61,566 nucleotides of DNA from Jatrophihabitans sp. (lineage in GTDB: Bacteria; Actinomycetota; Actinomycetes; Mycobacteriales; Jatrophihabitantaceae), in contig DASWNX010000044.1 of the NCBI GenBank assembly GCA_036399055.1, forward strand, positions 1 through 61,566, in the 5' to 3' direction. Under the pieces are notes generated by a model. That model was not told the origin of the DNA. It worked only from the letters and a program-made list of their open reading frames with translations, and made no database searches. The position numbers and the translations under genes were made by a program. Positions 8,410-16,148 of this stretch are shown in pieces (the stretch's first letter is position 1; the number at the start of each line of letters is the position of its first letter).

Positions 8410-9400
8410 CAGGATGAACCTCTTCTGCTATCGCCTTGCCTGTTGCGAGGAAGGGTGTCAGATCGATCAACGGTGACTCGTACTCAATCAGGCTGCGCAC
8501 TTCGTCAAGAAATGCATTCTCGGACCTGTGGCCTTTTGCCTTAGCGGCGAAGCGTAGATAGCCGAGTGGGCAGACGCTCCTTAGGATGAGAAGAGCGGCA
8601 GAGGACAACTGGCTGGAAGTGACTATGGCCTGCCCTTTGACGGTAGACAACACATATGCGCTGAGCGCGCCGCTTAACTCCCCGTTTGTGAGGGTGGGAC
8701 TGTTAGGAACGGCCACCTTCAGCCGCCGGGTCGCCGTGCTGAAACCTATCCAAAGCTTGGCAAGGGTGAAGTCTTCGCCGAAGCCAGGATTCCGGTTAAT
8801 CTTCGGCTTTTTAATTACCCACTGAGGGCGTTCCTCAACTCTAAGGTGACTGCGGTGAATATGAAATTTTTCCTCGGCCCATTTCAGGAATTCCTCAGCA
8901 GTCAGTGAGTCATTCCTGCTACTTTGAAACGTTGTCGCGTAGCGAAGCGCAGCAATTCCGTGTGTTGTTCGGAGCTCATCGATGACTGCTTTACCGATAG
9001 CTTCAGTATCCACGGCGACATGCTTCTCGAGATCAAGCCGGCGCATTACGTTGTATGCCACGGCTGCTGCCTCCCGTTCAGTCAAGTCATCCGCACCCGC
9101 AAGCATGATGCTGTGCTCCAGCGCGAACTTCCGGTTAAACGGCTCCTCAACTCCATTCCGACGTCTAACTAGGTAATCGAAATCTGTTGCTTCTTCTTTC
9201 GTGCCAAACTTATGGCCGTTGTTGCACTGCCGCTCTCGGATAATCTCCGTAGCCCCGCCCTTGGTGCGTATCACCTCGCAGGAAGCTCCGCACTTTGGAC
9301 ATTTGTACAGCGATTCTTTGGCCTTGGGGTTCTTTACACTGCTTGACACCTCGGCCTCGACATCATTCGACACGTTAAGCCTTTCCCGGTGGTCCACCAT
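8399..9400 (-). CDS. NrdR-like zinc-ribbon protein with two ATP-cone-like domains
   Basis: A 333-residue protein with an NrdR layout plus an extension. The zinc ribbon uses C34-x2-C37 and C59-x3-H63 (RERQCNNGHKFGTKEE, aligned to the NrdR RRRRCxxCxxRFTTxE block). The first ATP-cone (about 78-158) runs from VRRRNGVEEPFNRKFALEH to ELRTTHGIAALRYATTFQ. Residues about 194-290 repeat the pattern (WVIKKPKIN, FTLAKLWIGFSTA, then LRSVCPLGYLRFAAKAKG), which I read as a second, diverged ATP-cone. NrdR senses ATP/dATP and represses ribonucleotide reductase genes. Here the protein is coupled to a dGTPase, suggesting a nucleotide-sensing regulator. The ATG at 9400 gives the longest form but has no clear ribosome site; a GTG at 9373 preceded by gggaaagg is an equally good start. 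Confidence 0.85.
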   Translation of the reverse strand: MVDHRERLNVSNDVEAEVSSSVKNPKAKESLYKCPKCGASCEVIRTKGGATEIIRERQCNNGHKFGTKEEATDFDYLVRRRNGVEEPFNRKFALEHSIMLAGADDLTEREAAAVAYNVMRRLDLEKHVAVDTEAIGKAVIDELRTTHGIAALRYATTFQSSRNDSLTAEEFLKWAEEKFHIHRSHLRVEERPQWVIKKPKINRNPGFGEDFTLAKLWIGFSTATRRLKVAVPNSPTLTNGELSGALSAYVLSTVKGQAIVTSSQLSSAALLILRSVCPLGYLRFAAKAKGHRSENAFLDEVRSLIEYESPLIDLTPFLATGKAIAEEVHPDGV

Positions 9401-9430
9401 GGCGAGAGGAGGGACGCGATGCTGAGGGTG

Positions 9431-9479
9431 AGCCCCCTGCGGCCCGAGCCAGCTGGCAATGGCCCGAGCCGCGGGGGCT
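9431..9479. promoter_or_regulatory. Strong hairpin in the leader of the NrdR-like gene
   Basis: agccccctgcggc (9431-9443) pairs with gccgcgggggct (9468-9479), with one bulged base. The loop contains a repeat of ggcccgagcc. It lies between the small ORF stop (9483) and the NrdR-like start, with no U-tract. It could be an attenuator or an RNA-stability element. Confidence 0.55.
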
Positions 9480-9482
9480 GCC

Positions 9483-9581
9483 CTACGGCCTCTGACCCAG
9501 GGCTAGCTCGATGTGGATGGATCTGCCGCTGCAGATGACCATCGTGATCAAGATGAGCGCGTACACGTAGGCGTTGCTCAT
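9483..9581 (-). CDS. Possible 32-residue small membrane peptide
   Basis: MSNAYVYALILITMVICSGR followed by SIHIELALGQRP: a single strongly hydrophobic helix (residues 5-18) and a short polar tail. The ATG at 9581 has a strong purine-rich site (ggaggggaggcaagggc) just upstream, which is the main support. It could be a leader peptide, a small toxin-like membrane protein or a spurious ORF. The frame extends upstream to 9824, but that extension shows no recognisable domain. It lies in the island, upstream of the NrdR-like/dGTPase pair and separated from it by a stable hairpin. Confidence 0.45.
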   Translation of the reverse strand: MSNAYVYALILITMVICSGRSIHIELALGQRP

Positions 9582-9948
9582 GCCCTTGCCTCCCCTCCAC
9601 GGTGAGAAGTGAGGGGCGGCGTCTGCTTCTGGCTGCCGGCTTGCGGCAGGCCCAGTAACCTGATAGTTTTCTCTCGTCTTCCAAGACGGTAGATCTATCA
9701 ACGCCGTCCCGATGGACGGACCTCCGACCTCAACGATCACTAGTCGTTGGGGTCTTTGGTGTTTCTGACGGTATACGAAGAGGCCTGAATGCGCTACATA
9801 TTCGACCGGCGGCTCTTGCCTCACATCTGCCAGATGTACGGCTGGAGTGGCCTGTCTGGCTCAGCGGAGCGCCATTTGGCAAATTCGAACGTGCAATAAC
9901 GTCACTTGAGTTACTTGACCGATAGGTCGCGATATTGTGTGATGCAGG
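9582..9948. other. XPB-proximal end of the island, no firm gene
   Basis: About 370 bases without a supported gene. It presumably holds the promoter of the minus-strand small ORF/NrdR-like/dGTPase unit. The minus strand near 9931-9940 reads ACACAATATC, nine bases of which match one arm of the NrdR-box consensus (acaCwAtATaTwGtgt). Nearby is tcaagt-aac-tcaagt, a short direct repeat. No tRNA, integrase fragment or terminator is recognisable. Confidence 0.4.
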
Positions 9949-11589
9949 TCACACCAAGTCGTCGGCGTCGATGATGGTGTAGGCGTAGCCCTGCTCGGCC
10001 AGGAACCGCTGCCGGTGCGCGGCGTAGTCGGCGTCCAGGCTGTCGCGGCTGACGACGGTGTAGAAGTGCGCCTGCCTGCCGTCGTGCTTGGGCCGCAGCA
10101 CCCGTCCCAGCCGCTGGGCCTCCTCCTGGCGCGAGCCGAAGGTGCCCGAGATCTGGACCGCCACCGCCGCCTCGGGCAGGTCGATCGAGAAGTTGGCCAC
10201 CTTGCTGACCACCAGCACCCGGGTCTCGCCCGAGCGGAAGGAGTCATAGAGCCGCTCGCGCTCCCGGTTGGGAGTCGAGCCCTGGATGATCGGGATGTCG
10301 CCCAGATGCTCGGAGATCTCCTCCAACTGGTCGAGGTAGGCGCCGATCACCAGCACCTGGTCGTTCGGGTGCTGGTCGACGATCGCCTTGATCACCGGCA
10401 GCTTGGTGCGCGCGGTGGCCGCCAGCTTGTACTTGTCCTCGGGCTCGGCGGTGGCGTAGGCCATCCGCTCGGCGTCGGTCAGGGTCACCCGGACCTCGGA
10501 GCAGTCCGCCGGGGCGATCCAGCCCTGGTTCTCGATGTCCTTCCAGGGCGCGTCGTAGCGCTTGGGCCCGATCAGGGAGAACACGTCGCCCTCCCGGCCG
10601 TCCTCGCGCACCAGCGTCGCGGTCAGCCCCAGCCGCCGGCGCGACTGCAGGTCCGCGGTCAGGCGGAAGATCGGCGCCGGCAGCAGGTGCACCTCGTCAT
10701 AGACCACCAGCCCCCAGTCCCGGGAGTCGAACAGCTCTAGGTGCCGGTACTCGCCCTTACGCCGGGTCGTCATGATCTGGTACGTGGCGATGGTGACCGG
10801 CCGGATCTCCTTCTTCTCGCCGGAGTACTCGCCGATCTCCTCCTCGGTCAACGAGGTGCGGGCCAGCAACTCCCTCTTCCACTGCCGTCCGGAGACGGTG
10901 TTGGTGACCAGGATCAGGGTGGTCGCCTTGGCCTGGGCCATCGCCGCCGCGCCGACCAGGGTCTTGCCGGCGCCGCAGGGCAGCACCACCACGCCCGAGC
11001 CGCCGGCCCAGAAGGAGTCCACCGCCTGCTGCTGGTAGGGCCGCAGCGTCCAGTCGGCGTTGTCCAGCTCGATCGGGTGCGCCTCGCCGTCGACGTAACC
11101 GGCCAGGTCCTCGGCCGGCCAGCCGACCTTGAGCAGCGCCTGCTTGAGCCGGCCACGCTCGGACGGGTGCACCAGCACGGTGTCGGAGTCGATCCGCTCG
11201 CCCAGCATCGGGGCGATCTTCTTCTGCCGCAGCACCTCCTCCAGCACCGCGCGGTCCAGGCTGATCAGCACCAGGCCGTGCACCGGGTGCTTGGCCAGCT
11301 GCAGCCGGCCGTAGCGGTCCATGGTGTCGGCGACGTCGACCAGCAGCGCGTGCGGCACCGTGTAGCGGGAGAAGCGGACCAGGGCGTCGACGACCTGCTC
11401 GGCGTCGTGGCCGGCGGCGCGCGCGTTCCACAGCCCCAGCGGCGTCAGCCGGTAGGTGTGCACGTGCTCGGGAGAGCGCTCCAGCTCGGCGAACGGCGCG
11501 ATGGCCGCGCGGGCCTCTCCGGCCATCGGATGGTCGACCTCGAGCAGCAACGTCTTGTCGGATTGGACGATCAGGGGTCCGTCGGTCAC
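9949..11589 (-). CDS. XPB-type (ERCC3-like) DNA repair helicase
   Basis: A 546-residue superfamily-2 3'-5' DNA helicase of the bacterial XPB group. The N-terminal damage-recognition-like domain precedes Walker A PCGAGKT (204-210) and the DEVH box at 298-301, then GLTATLVRED and the C-terminal helicase domain with QEEAQRLGRVLRP. The GTG at 11587-11589 (VTDGPLIVQSDKTLLLE) has gaggag nine bases upstream; a longer open frame upstream lacks family similarity. It lies downstream of the helicase-associated protein gene, as in Mycobacterium (Rv0862c-Rv0861c). Its C-terminus now ends DADDLV, with the extra GRRLPEFPVEDD tail stranded beyond the inserted island. Confidence 0.95.
   Translation of the reverse strand: MTDGPLIVQSDKTLLLEVDHPMAGEARAAIAPFAELERSPEHVHTYRLTPLGLWNARAAGHDAEQVVDALVRFSRYTVPHALLVDVADTMDRYGRLQLAKHPVHGLVLISLDRAVLEEVLRQKKIAPMLGERIDSDTVLVHPSERGRLKQALLKVGWPAEDLAGYVDGEAHPIELDNADWTLRPYQQQAVDSFWAGGSGVVVLPCGAGKTLVGAAAMAQAKATTLILVTNTVSGRQWKRELLARTSLTEEEIGEYSGEKKEIRPVTIATYQIMTTRRKGEYRHLELFDSRDWGLVVYDEVHLLPAPIFRLTADLQSRRRLGLTATLVREDGREGDVFSLIGPKRYDAPWKDIENQGWIAPADCSEVRVTLTDAERMAYATAEPEDKYKLAATARTKLPVIKAIVDQHPNDQVLVIGAYLDQLEEISEHLGDIPIIQGSTPNRERERLYDSFRSGETRVLVVSKVANFSIDLPEAAVAVQISGTFGSRQEEAQRLGRVLRPKHDGRQAHFYTVVSRDSLDADYAAHRQRFLAEQGYAYTIIDADDLV
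9952..9995. repeat. Right att-like direct repeat, inside the XPB gene 3' end
   Basis: Copy B of the repeat at 7363-7406. It encodes the last residues of the functional helicase (GYAYTIIDADDLV) and its stop codon. Identity is perfect over 9958-9987. Confidence 0.85.
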
Positions 11590-11746
11590 CCGGGTGTGCT
11601 CCTCAAAGCTGGCTGGACTGCGGGGTTGGATGGTGGTTCGGGACTGGCGGTGTGGCGGCCAAGTGCTCCATTGTGCCAAGGATTTCGGACTTGGCGATGT
11701 TCCCGCCACACGCCGGCGGCTGGCTGGCTTCGCTGCCACCGCCGGC

Positions 11747-14155
11747 TTACTCCTCCAGCAGGCTGACCGTGGTGATCCGCTGCAGCGGGTAGCTGCGCAA
11801 GCGGTCGTCTGCGGGGTCGTAGCCGCGCAGCATGCCACCGCCCACCGAGATCGGCAGCATGGTCCGCTGCGACAGGGTGCCGGTGTCATCGACATAGCCG
11901 ATCGCGATCGTCAGCTCCTCCCGCACGGCGGTGCGAAGCAGCTCCAGGATCGAGGCCGACGTCACTCCCGGAATCTGTTGGGCGACCCGGCTGGTGGAGT
12001 TCGTGACGGCCACGGCCAACCGCTCGCTGGCCCGCAGCCGGTTCACCACCTCGACCAGCTGGCTCTCACCGAGCGTGCTGGTCCGGCTCCGCGACATCCG
12101 GGAGTGCTGGCGGCCCGGCACCCGCGGCGCGTCAGCGGCGAAGCTGAGCACCGCCCCGTCAGCGGACTCGGCGGCCGGCGCGAAGCCTGCGCGGCGCAAC
12201 CGGTCCAGCACGCTGGAGATCGCCGCCGAGCAGATCAGCACGGTCGGGGCGATCCGGACCAGGCCCAAGGAGTCCAGCCCGGGTTCGGCCAGCACCCGGC
12301 TCAGCAGCGACTCGTCGTCACAGCGCAGGTAGCTGGCGGCGGCGCCGGTCCGCAGCCGGCCGTGCTGGGTGGCCACGTCGTTGATCAGGTAATGCAGGGC
12401 TTGGGGGACCGGGGTGCGGGAGCGGTCGGCGAAGAACTGCTGCAGGTCCGAACCGGTGCGCCCGGCGTCCAGGGCCCGCCGCAGGCTCACCGGCCCGACC
12501 CGGTACACCGACGCGCCGCCGGTGGACTCCAGATCGGCCACCAGGTTCAGCTCACGCTGCAAGTCCGGCGCCGGCGGCCCGGGGACGACGGCGGTCAGGT
12601 CCGGTTGCAGCAGGAACTCCTCGACCGCCTCGGGCAACGCCGCGGTCAGGGCATTGGCCGCGTTGGCCTCGGCCTGCGCCGCTCCGGTCTCAGCGCCGTC
12701 CAGCAGCGCCCGGGTGTAACCGGTGATCGCCCCGTAGCCGGTCAGGCCCAGGGTGGCGGCCTCTGCGAGCATGCCGGCGGCGCTGCGGCGGCTGGCCGAG
12801 GCCCGCCGAGGCGCCTGCCAGCTGAGCCGGGCCAGCACCTGCTCGTCCGAGCCCGGCGCCAGGCCGGGGGCCAGCTCGGCGAGCAGGCTCAGCAGCTGGC
12901 GCCGCAACGCCGGGGCGCTGTGCCGCTCCAGGTCCGCCGACAGCGCCGCGATGGTCTTGTCCCGCTCGTCGCGGGCGCCGACCAGGCTGGGTAACCGGGT
13001 CATCGACAACCAGGCTGTCGCCAGCTGCACCCAGCGCTCGGCAGTGCCCCGCCGCAGCCAGCTGTCGAACTCGGTGGTCGGCAGGTAGGCCGGGTCGGCG
13101 TTGGTCGAGCTGGCCAGCAACCCGGCCTCGAACGCGACCTCGATCAGCAGCGCGGTGACCGGCTCACCGGTGTCCAGGGCCCGGCTGAGCCGGCGTAGCT
13201 CACGCACCCCGAGGCCGCCGGCGCGCAGCAGCCCGGGCGGATCGGCGGCGAGTTGGTTGAGCAGCAGCTCGACCAGCCGGACGGTCTCCAGCACCTGGGT
13301 GCAACCGCCGCCGTCGATCACCGGGGCGCCGCGCTCGAGCGCCTGGATCTCGGGGGGCCGCGGCGTCACCTCGCCGGCCGGCTGCGAGCGCAGGGCAAGC
13401 CCGATCTCGCGGGGCAGCTCGACGGTGTGGTTGTCGATCGGCACGAGCAGGCCCCGCTCGACCAGGCCGCGGGCCGGGTTGTCGGTCTCGGCGCTCAGCT
13501 GCCGGCCGGTCAGCGCGTTGCGCAGCGCGCCGATCGGCGGGCCGGCCGAGAGCCGCTCCAGGATCGAGCGCTCGGCAGGCGAGCACTGGGCCAGCAGCTC
13601 ATCGAGCTGGTGTGCCACCGCCGTCGCGGCCGAGTTGCCGGAGCGGGGCTGAGTCGCCGGCGGCAAACCCAGCCGGCGCAGCAGCGGAGCGAGCGCGATG
13701 TCGTTGACCGCGGCGTACAGGTCAGCCGCCTTGCGGCCCAGGCCGGCCGGATACGGTCCGAGCACCTCGCGGACGGTGCCGACCGGGTGCAGCCGGTCAG
13801 TGGCGCCCCAGACCAGCGCCCACTCCTGCAGCCGGGCCACCGCCGCTGCGACGTCGGCGGCCAGCTCAGGCGCGAACCAGGCCCGCACCGTGCTCAACGA
13901 GGCGTCCGGACCCGCGCAGACCAGCACTTCAAGGGTCCGCAGGGTGAAGGCGTCCACGCCGTCCAGGGCGCGCGAGATGGACGTCCGGACGCTGGCCCGG
14001 CTGGCCAGCGTGCTCAGGTCCACCGGCGCAGGCAGGGCGAGGTCGGGACGACGGCGCAGCAGCGTCACCAGCTGCGCGTCGGTCCAGCTCCGCAGCCACT
14101 CGGTCAGTGACTGCGCCGCGCCGGAGCGCGCGGAAGCCTGCGGTTGCGCGGTCAC
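11747..14155 (-). CDS. Helicase-associated protein (Helicase_C_3-type), XPB partner
   Basis: An 802-residue cytoplasmic protein matching the family annotated as helicase-associated or helicase C-terminal (XPB/Ssl2-like), the Rv0862c type. It has no Walker A motif, so it is not itself an ATPase. It is largely helical with repeated winged-helix-like segments: early SLTEWLRSWTDAQLVTLLRR, and late SILELLRTAVREELTIAIGY followed by RYDP/ITTVSLLE-like WYL-type strands. It sits directly upstream of the XPB gene on the same strand with a 157-bp gap, and probably acts with the helicase in DNA repair; this is inferred from conserved neighbourhood. Confidence 0.88.
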   Translation of the reverse strand: MTAQPQASARSGAAQSLTEWLRSWTDAQLVTLLRRRPDLALPAPVDLSTLASRASVRTSISRALDGVDAFTLRTLEVLVCAGPDASLSTVRAWFAPELAADVAAAVARLQEWALVWGATDRLHPVGTVREVLGPYPAGLGRKAADLYAAVNDIALAPLLRRLGLPPATQPRSGNSAATAVAHQLDELLAQCSPAERSILERLSAGPPIGALRNALTGRQLSAETDNPARGLVERGLLVPIDNHTVELPREIGLALRSQPAGEVTPRPPEIQALERGAPVIDGGGCTQVLETVRLVELLLNQLAADPPGLLRAGGLGVRELRRLSRALDTGEPVTALLIEVAFEAGLLASSTNADPAYLPTTEFDSWLRRGTAERWVQLATAWLSMTRLPSLVGARDERDKTIAALSADLERHSAPALRRQLLSLLAELAPGLAPGSDEQVLARLSWQAPRRASASRRSAAGMLAEAATLGLTGYGAITGYTRALLDGAETGAAQAEANAANALTAALPEAVEEFLLQPDLTAVVPGPPAPDLQRELNLVADLESTGGASVYRVGPVSLRRALDAGRTGSDLQQFFADRSRTPVPQALHYLINDVATQHGRLRTGAAASYLRCDDESLLSRVLAEPGLDSLGLVRIAPTVLICSAAISSVLDRLRRAGFAPAAESADGAVLSFAADAPRVPGRQHSRMSRSRTSTLGESQLVEVVNRLRASERLAVAVTNSTSRVAQQIPGVTSASILELLRTAVREELTIAIGYVDDTGTLSQRTMLPISVGGGMLRGYDPADDRLRSYPLQRITTVSLLEE

Positions 14156-14171
14156 TCCAGCTTGACGAGGC

Positions 14172-14384
14172 TCAGCGGCCGGCGAGGTGGGGCCGGTTGT
14201 CGGGGCCGGGGTGGCGGTAGTAGAGCTGCTCGACGGGCAGCGGGAAGGTCAGGTCGTCGCCGAACGGGCTCTGTGAGCCGGCCTTGTCTGAGAGGAGCTC
14301 GTTCACCGGGTGTTCTGGGTAGGCGTCGTCCCAGGTGTGCTGGGGCTGGTTGTACGGCTGTCTCTGCGGCGTGGTGTCTGCCAT
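14172..14384 (-). CDS. Small hypothetical protein, hydrophilic
   Basis: Seventy residues from the ATG at 14382-14384 (MADTTPQRQPYNQPQHTWDD), with gaggg eight bases upstream; a GTG three codons earlier is also possible. It is rich in P, Q, D and H, has no signal peptide or membrane helix, and looks intrinsically disordered. It lies 16 bases upstream of the helicase-associated gene on the same strand, so it may be its leader gene. I do not recognise a family. Confidence 0.6.
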   Translation of the reverse strand: MADTTPQRQPYNQPQHTWDDAYPEHPVNELLSDKAGSQSPFGDDLTFPLPVEQLYYRHPGPDNRPHLAGR

Positions 14385-14503
14385 GTGCGTCACCCTCTGC
14401 GTGTGCTCGCGCTGCCTGTGGTCGGTTCGGCCTGTCCAGAGCTGCCGCGGACCGGCGCCGCTCCGGCCAGAGACCGAATGATCAGTGTGCCATGTGACCT
14501 AGG

Positions 14504-15229
14504 GTGGACGCCGTGGCGGCTGCGAACTCGCGGGTGGTGGCGGTCAACCTCGCCCATGTCATCGACACGCCACCGGTGCGCCCGGGAACGCGGCCCAACA
14601 AGAAGCCCGCCAAGACCGGCATCGACAAGCGCCCGGTGGTGCATCCGGTGATGGTCGGCCGGCTGGGGCTGGCCGGCGACACGATCTGTGACACCCGCAA
14701 CCATGGCGGCCTCGATCAGGCGGTGTACGCCTACGCCATCGAGGACACCGAGTGGTGGCAGCGGGAGCTGGCCGGTGAGCTGAGCCTGCAGTTGGGCCCC
14801 GGCTCGCTGGGCGAGAACCTGACGCTGCGCGGCGTGGAGGTCACCAACGCGGTGATCGGCGAGCGCTGGCAGGTGGGCGGGGCCATCTTGCAGGTGACGG
14901 CGCCCCGGATGCCGTGCTCCACCTTCGCCAGCTACTGGGACGTCGACCGGCTCGTCAAGCGGTTCACCCGGTCGGGCCGGGTCGGGGCCTACCTGCGGGT
15001 GCTGGCCGAGGGCGAGGTCGCCGCCGGGGACGAGGTGCTGGTGCTGGACCGGCCGGCGCACGGGCTGACCCTGGCGCAGACCCTGCGGGCCCTGACCGGA
15101 GACCGCAGCCTGGCCCCGAAGCTGCTGAGCGCCCCGGAGCTGCCCGAGGACGTGCACCGGTCGGCTCGCAAGTGGCTCGCCGCCGCCGAGCGCGCCGCCG
15201 AGCGCGCCGCCGAGCGCACCGGTCGGTGA
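14504..15229 (+). CDS. MOSC domain-containing protein
   Basis: A 241-residue YiiM-like protein with a MOSC (molybdenum cofactor sulfurase C-terminal) beta-barrel. Signature segments are GDTICDTRNHGGLDQAVYAY, the GSLGENLTL block, and APRMPCSTF with the conserved cysteine. A helical 3-alpha tail ends in Ala/Glu-Arg repeats (AAERAAERAAERTGR). Members move sulfur or detoxify N-hydroxylated bases using Moco; the substrate here is unknown. The GTG at 14504 is used; a second GTG three codons on is possible. Confidence 0.92.
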   Translation: MDAVAAANSRVVAVNLAHVIDTPPVRPGTRPNKKPAKTGIDKRPVVHPVMVGRLGLAGDTICDTRNHGGLDQAVYAYAIEDTEWWQRELAGELSLQLGPGSLGENLTLRGVEVTNAVIGERWQVGGAILQVTAPRMPCSTFASYWDVDRLVKRFTRSGRVGAYLRVLAEGEVAAGDEVLVLDRPAHGLTLAQTLRALTGDRSLAPKLLSAPELPEDVHRSARKWLAAAERAAERAAERTGR

Positions 15230-15255
15230 GCGCCGGCCGCTGAGCGTCGGCAGTC

Positions 15256-15501
15256 TCAGCCGACGTGCTGGTCGACCGCCGCCGAGGCGGCTCGCTGGTC
15301 GGCTCGGCCGGCCCGGACCGCCCCGATCAGCGCCAGCGTCAGCCCGATCGGCGCCAGCAGGCAGCCGGCGTTGAGCCAGAGCGGCCGGTTGCCCTGGCCC
15401 AGGAAGAACGGCAGCACGGTGACCGCTGTGAACACCAGCCCGACCGCGAACAGGGCGAGGCCCAACCGGGTCAAGCCTGGGCGGCGAGCGGCTGCTGGCA
15501 T
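15256..15501 (-). CDS. Small two-helix membrane protein
   Basis: Eighty-one residues from the ATG at 15499-15501 (MPAAARRPGLTRLGLALFAV). Two hydrophobic segments, about residues 11-34 and 41-65, are joined by a short GNRPLW loop, and the C-terminus is charged. Function unknown. The frame is open to 15567, but those residues are polar and less convincing as a start. Confidence 0.65.
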   Translation of the reverse strand: MPAAARRPGLTRLGLALFAVGLVFTAVTVLPFFLGQGNRPLWLNAGCLLAPIGLTLALIGAVRAGRADQRAASAAVDQHVG

Positions 15502-15666
15502 GCCTTCCAGTATCTCCGGTGCGGCCGGCTGCGGGCGCGCGATAGCCTGTGACCTTGACGCCCGCACGACGTGTGGGCGTCATCGTGTGCACTGAGACAA
15601 TCTGGTGCTGGCAGTCTGGTACCAACAGGTGATTCAGTCTTGACAGAAGTAATGGGGTGTTCAGTC

Positions 15667-16050
15667 ATGCCGTCCGGCAAGGTTAAGTGGTTTGACGCCG
15701 AAAAGGGCTTCGGTTTTCTTGCCGATGACGAGGGCGCCGACGTGTTCGTGCACAAGGACGCCCTCCCGGCCGGGGTTCCCGAGCTCAAGCCCGGGCAACG
15801 GGTCGAGTTCGGCATCGTGCAGGGCCGTAAGGGCAACCAGGCGTTGCAGGTCCGGCTGCTCGAGCCGATGCCGTCGGTGGTCAAGGCCACCCGGCGCCCC
15901 GCCGATGAGATGACGCCGATCGTCGAGGACCTGATCAAGCTGCTGGACAAGGTGGGCAACTCCCTGCGTCGGGGGCACTACCCCGACCGGGCCGAGGGCA
16001 AGAAGGTCGCCACCCTGCTGCGGGCGGTGGCCGACAACCTGGAGAGCTGA
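15667..16050 (+). CDS. Cold-shock domain protein, CspB-like
   Basis: A 127-residue nucleic-acid chaperone. The N-terminal cold-shock OB fold has RNP1 KGFGFL and RNP2 VFVHKDAL (start MPSGKVKWFDAEKGFGF). It is followed by a roughly 60-residue C-terminal extension with VEDLIKLLDKVGNSLRRGHY, characteristic of the longer actinobacterial CspB (Rv0871-like) rather than the 67-residue CspA. The ATG at 15667 has ggggtg about 8 bases upstream; an in-frame ATG five codons earlier cannot be excluded. A perfect 13-bp hairpin terminator follows. Confidence 0.93.
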   Translation: MPSGKVKWFDAEKGFGFLADDEGADVFVHKDALPAGVPELKPGQRVEFGIVQGRKGNQALQVRLLEPMPSVVKATRRPADEMTPIVEDLIKLLDKVGNSLRRGHYPDRAEGKKVATLLRAVADNLES

Positions 16051-16065
16051 GCGGTCTTGCACGTG

Positions 16066-16097
16066 ACGGGCCCCGGCAGGTGACTGCCGGGGCCCGT
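16066..16097 (+). terminator. Terminator after the cold-shock gene
   Basis: Perfect 13-bp stem acgggccccggca / tgccggggcccgt around a ggtgac loop, 16 bases after the stop codon. It could serve both this gene and the convergent secreted-protein gene. Confidence 0.8.
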
Positions 16098-16148
16098 TCG
16101 CGCGTCCGGACGTGGGAGGCGGTGCTGCCCCCGGCTCGGCAGCCGGTC

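Larger units (their letters stand above)
7370..9957. mobile_element. Putative integrated element at the 3' end of the XPB helicase gene
   Basis: About 2.6 kb of visibly A+T-richer sequence flanked by direct copies of the XPB gene 3' end. The intact helicase gene is completed by the copy at 9952-9995, while the original tail is stranded at 7324-7371. This is the layout left by site-specific integration that regenerates its target gene. It carries a dGTPase-like gene, an NrdR-like twin ATP-cone gene and a possible small membrane-peptide gene. No integrase, transposase or recombination directionality gene is inside, so it may be non-autonomous, a decayed element, or the product of homologous recombination between related xpb ends. 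Confidence 0.7.

Noticed and set aside
9582-9824. Upstream extension of the 32-residue frame to a 113-residue protein
   Set aside because: The extension shows no domain or conserved character, while the internal ATG has a very strong ribosome site.
9949-11766. Long plus-strand open frames (10015-10740, 10741-11766) antisense to the XPB helicase gene
   Set aside because: Products are H/Q/R/V-rich without domains, the mirror image of GC-rich coding DNA; the helicase on the minus strand has full motifs.
2953-11895. Possible tRNA or integrase inside or beside the 7.4-9.9 kb island
   Set aside because: No cloverleaf arms or tyrosine/serine recombinase motifs could be found by eye; the att-like site is the XPB gene end itself.
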